Source: JAZDIU01 sp043804635 (GTDB lineage Bacteria > Chloroflexota > Dehalococcoidia > Dehalococcoidales > UBA2162). From it: a stretch of DNA of 15,157 bases. Positions 14,737 to 15,157 of the stretch are shown one piece after another. The stretch spans positions 1 to 15,157 of the forward strand of contig JAZDIU010000029.1 of the NCBI GenBank assembly GCA_043804635.1. Direction: 5' to 3'. The position numbers and the translations under genes are program-made. Below the pieces are notes generated by a model. That model saw only the letters and a list, made by a program, of their open reading frames with translations. It did no database searches and had not been told where the DNA came from. Every line of letters begins with the position of its first letter. Position 1 is the first letter of the stretch.

Positions 14737-15030
14737 TTACAACCAAAAGCAAACGAAACCGCACAGAAGAACGAAATTGAGAATGAACTGGCTGACCAGC
14801 GAGTGCAATCAATAGATCTGGAAACTATGATTGATTATGCTACGGAAATGCAAGAGATCGTTCGAGAAGGGTCACTAATACATAAGAAAGCCTTCATTCG
14901 CGGATTTGTTAAGGACATAAGGGTTACCGGAGAAAAGGCTGTAATTATTTATTCCCTGCCAGGTCTACCAGATAAAGAGGAACTTGATTTAGGAGGAGTT
15001 CCACGTATCGTACAGTATGGTGGGCGGTAA
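14737..15030 (+). pseudogene. C-terminal fragment of a large serine recombinase
   Basis: After an in-frame stop at 14734-14736 an open frame runs to TAA at 15028-15030, about 97 residues with no suitable start (first ATG at 14803). Its end, KKAFIRGFVKDIRVTGEKAV followed by IIYSLPGLP, matches the C-terminal pattern of large serine (resolvase/invertase-type) recombinases. A preceding charged, coiled-coil-like stretch (KNEIENELADQRVQSIDLET) is also usual there. The catalytic resolvase domain and the recombinase domain are missing, so the gene is dead. The last codons (Tyr-Gly-Gly-Arg-stop) are read from the 3' end of tRNA-Val on the other strand. The piece marks one edge of an integrated, now decayed element. 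Confidence 0.65.
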
Positions 15031-15093
15031 TGGAGTTGAACCATTGACCTCTTGCGTGTGAAGCAAGCGTTCTAACCTCTGAACTAACCGCCC
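15018..15093 (-). tRNA. tRNA-Val (anticodon CAC)
   Basis: Read on the - strand from 15093. The acceptor stem GGGCGGT pairs fully with ACCGCCC; the D stem is GTTC/GAAC; the anticodon stem CTTGC/GCAAG holds the loop TTCACAC with anticodon CAC (15058-15060 on the + strand); the variable loop is AGGTC; and the T arm is AATGG-TTCAACT-CCATT. The discriminator is A at 15021, and CCA is encoded (15018-15020). It decodes GTG valine codons. The 73-base body plus CCA is intact although a recombinase fragment abuts it. Confidence 0.96.
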
Positions 15094-15105
15094 GAAATCA
15101 TATCT

Positions 15106-15134
15106 ATTTTACCCCCAAAAATTAGTCCTGTAAA
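15106..15134 (-). promoter_or_regulatory. Predicted promoter of tRNA-Val
   Basis: On the - strand, TTTACA (15134-15129) and TAAAAT (15111-15106) are 17 bases apart, each one mismatch from consensus. Twelve bases separate the -10 box from the tRNA 5' end. Confidence 0.6.
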
Positions 15135-15157
15135 CATACACCTCTTGCTTCGTCAAA

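Overview
The window looks like a stretch of bacterial chromosome carrying mostly housekeeping genes, ending at its right edge in the remains of an integrated element next to a tRNA gene. Base composition is near 50% GC, with Shine-Dalgarno sites, several TTG starts and sigma-70-type promoters. The gene set (TyrZ-type tyrosyl-tRNA synthetase, RibF, a class V aminotransferase paired with SerA, a MoxR ATPase) and the short palindromic repeats fit a member of the Chloroflexota, most likely Dehalococcoidia. That assignment is from memory of the group and was not tested by a search.

Left part (1-5234, all + strand): the tail of an unidentified gene overlaps a MoxR-type AAA+ ATPase, followed tightly by an MFS carrier and GTP cyclohydrolase I (folE). 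After a 200-base gap with a good promoter and a small palindromic repeat come ribF (FMN/FAD synthesis) and tyrS, 7 bases apart. The possible upstream start codon of ribF is formed by the palindromic repeat itself.

Middle (5235-9637, + strand): a leader with a strong hairpin precedes a class V aminotransferase and serA. These plausibly supply two consecutive steps of the phosphorylated serine pathway. A crotonase-fold protein follows; it lacks both hydratase glutamates but keeps the aspartate of PaaG-type isomerases. A rimI-like acetyltransferase stands alone after a repeat-bearing gap.

Right part (9638-15157): a strong promoter drives a secreted, membrane-anchored protein made of five IPT/TIG-like repeats and one FnIII-like domain. 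It converges with homoserine dehydrogenase (hom, - strand) across a gap holding a second copy of the palindromic repeat. The hom promoter matches both sigma-70 consensus hexamers and lies so close to the ATG that the mRNA should be leaderless; a normally conserved hom motif is scrambled. An aldo/keto reductase lies upstream of hom on the same strand. Last come a small exported protein of unknown function, a fragment of a large serine recombinase, and tRNA-Val(CAC) on the - strand. The last codons of the recombinase fragment are read from the 3' end of the tRNA gene, which points to that tRNA as the element's integration site.

No CRISPR array, rRNA, complete transposon or recognisable defence system was seen. 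The features most worth following up are the recombinase/tRNA junction, the repeat-borne ribF start, the leaderless hom promoter, the altered hom motif and the non-canonical crotonase.
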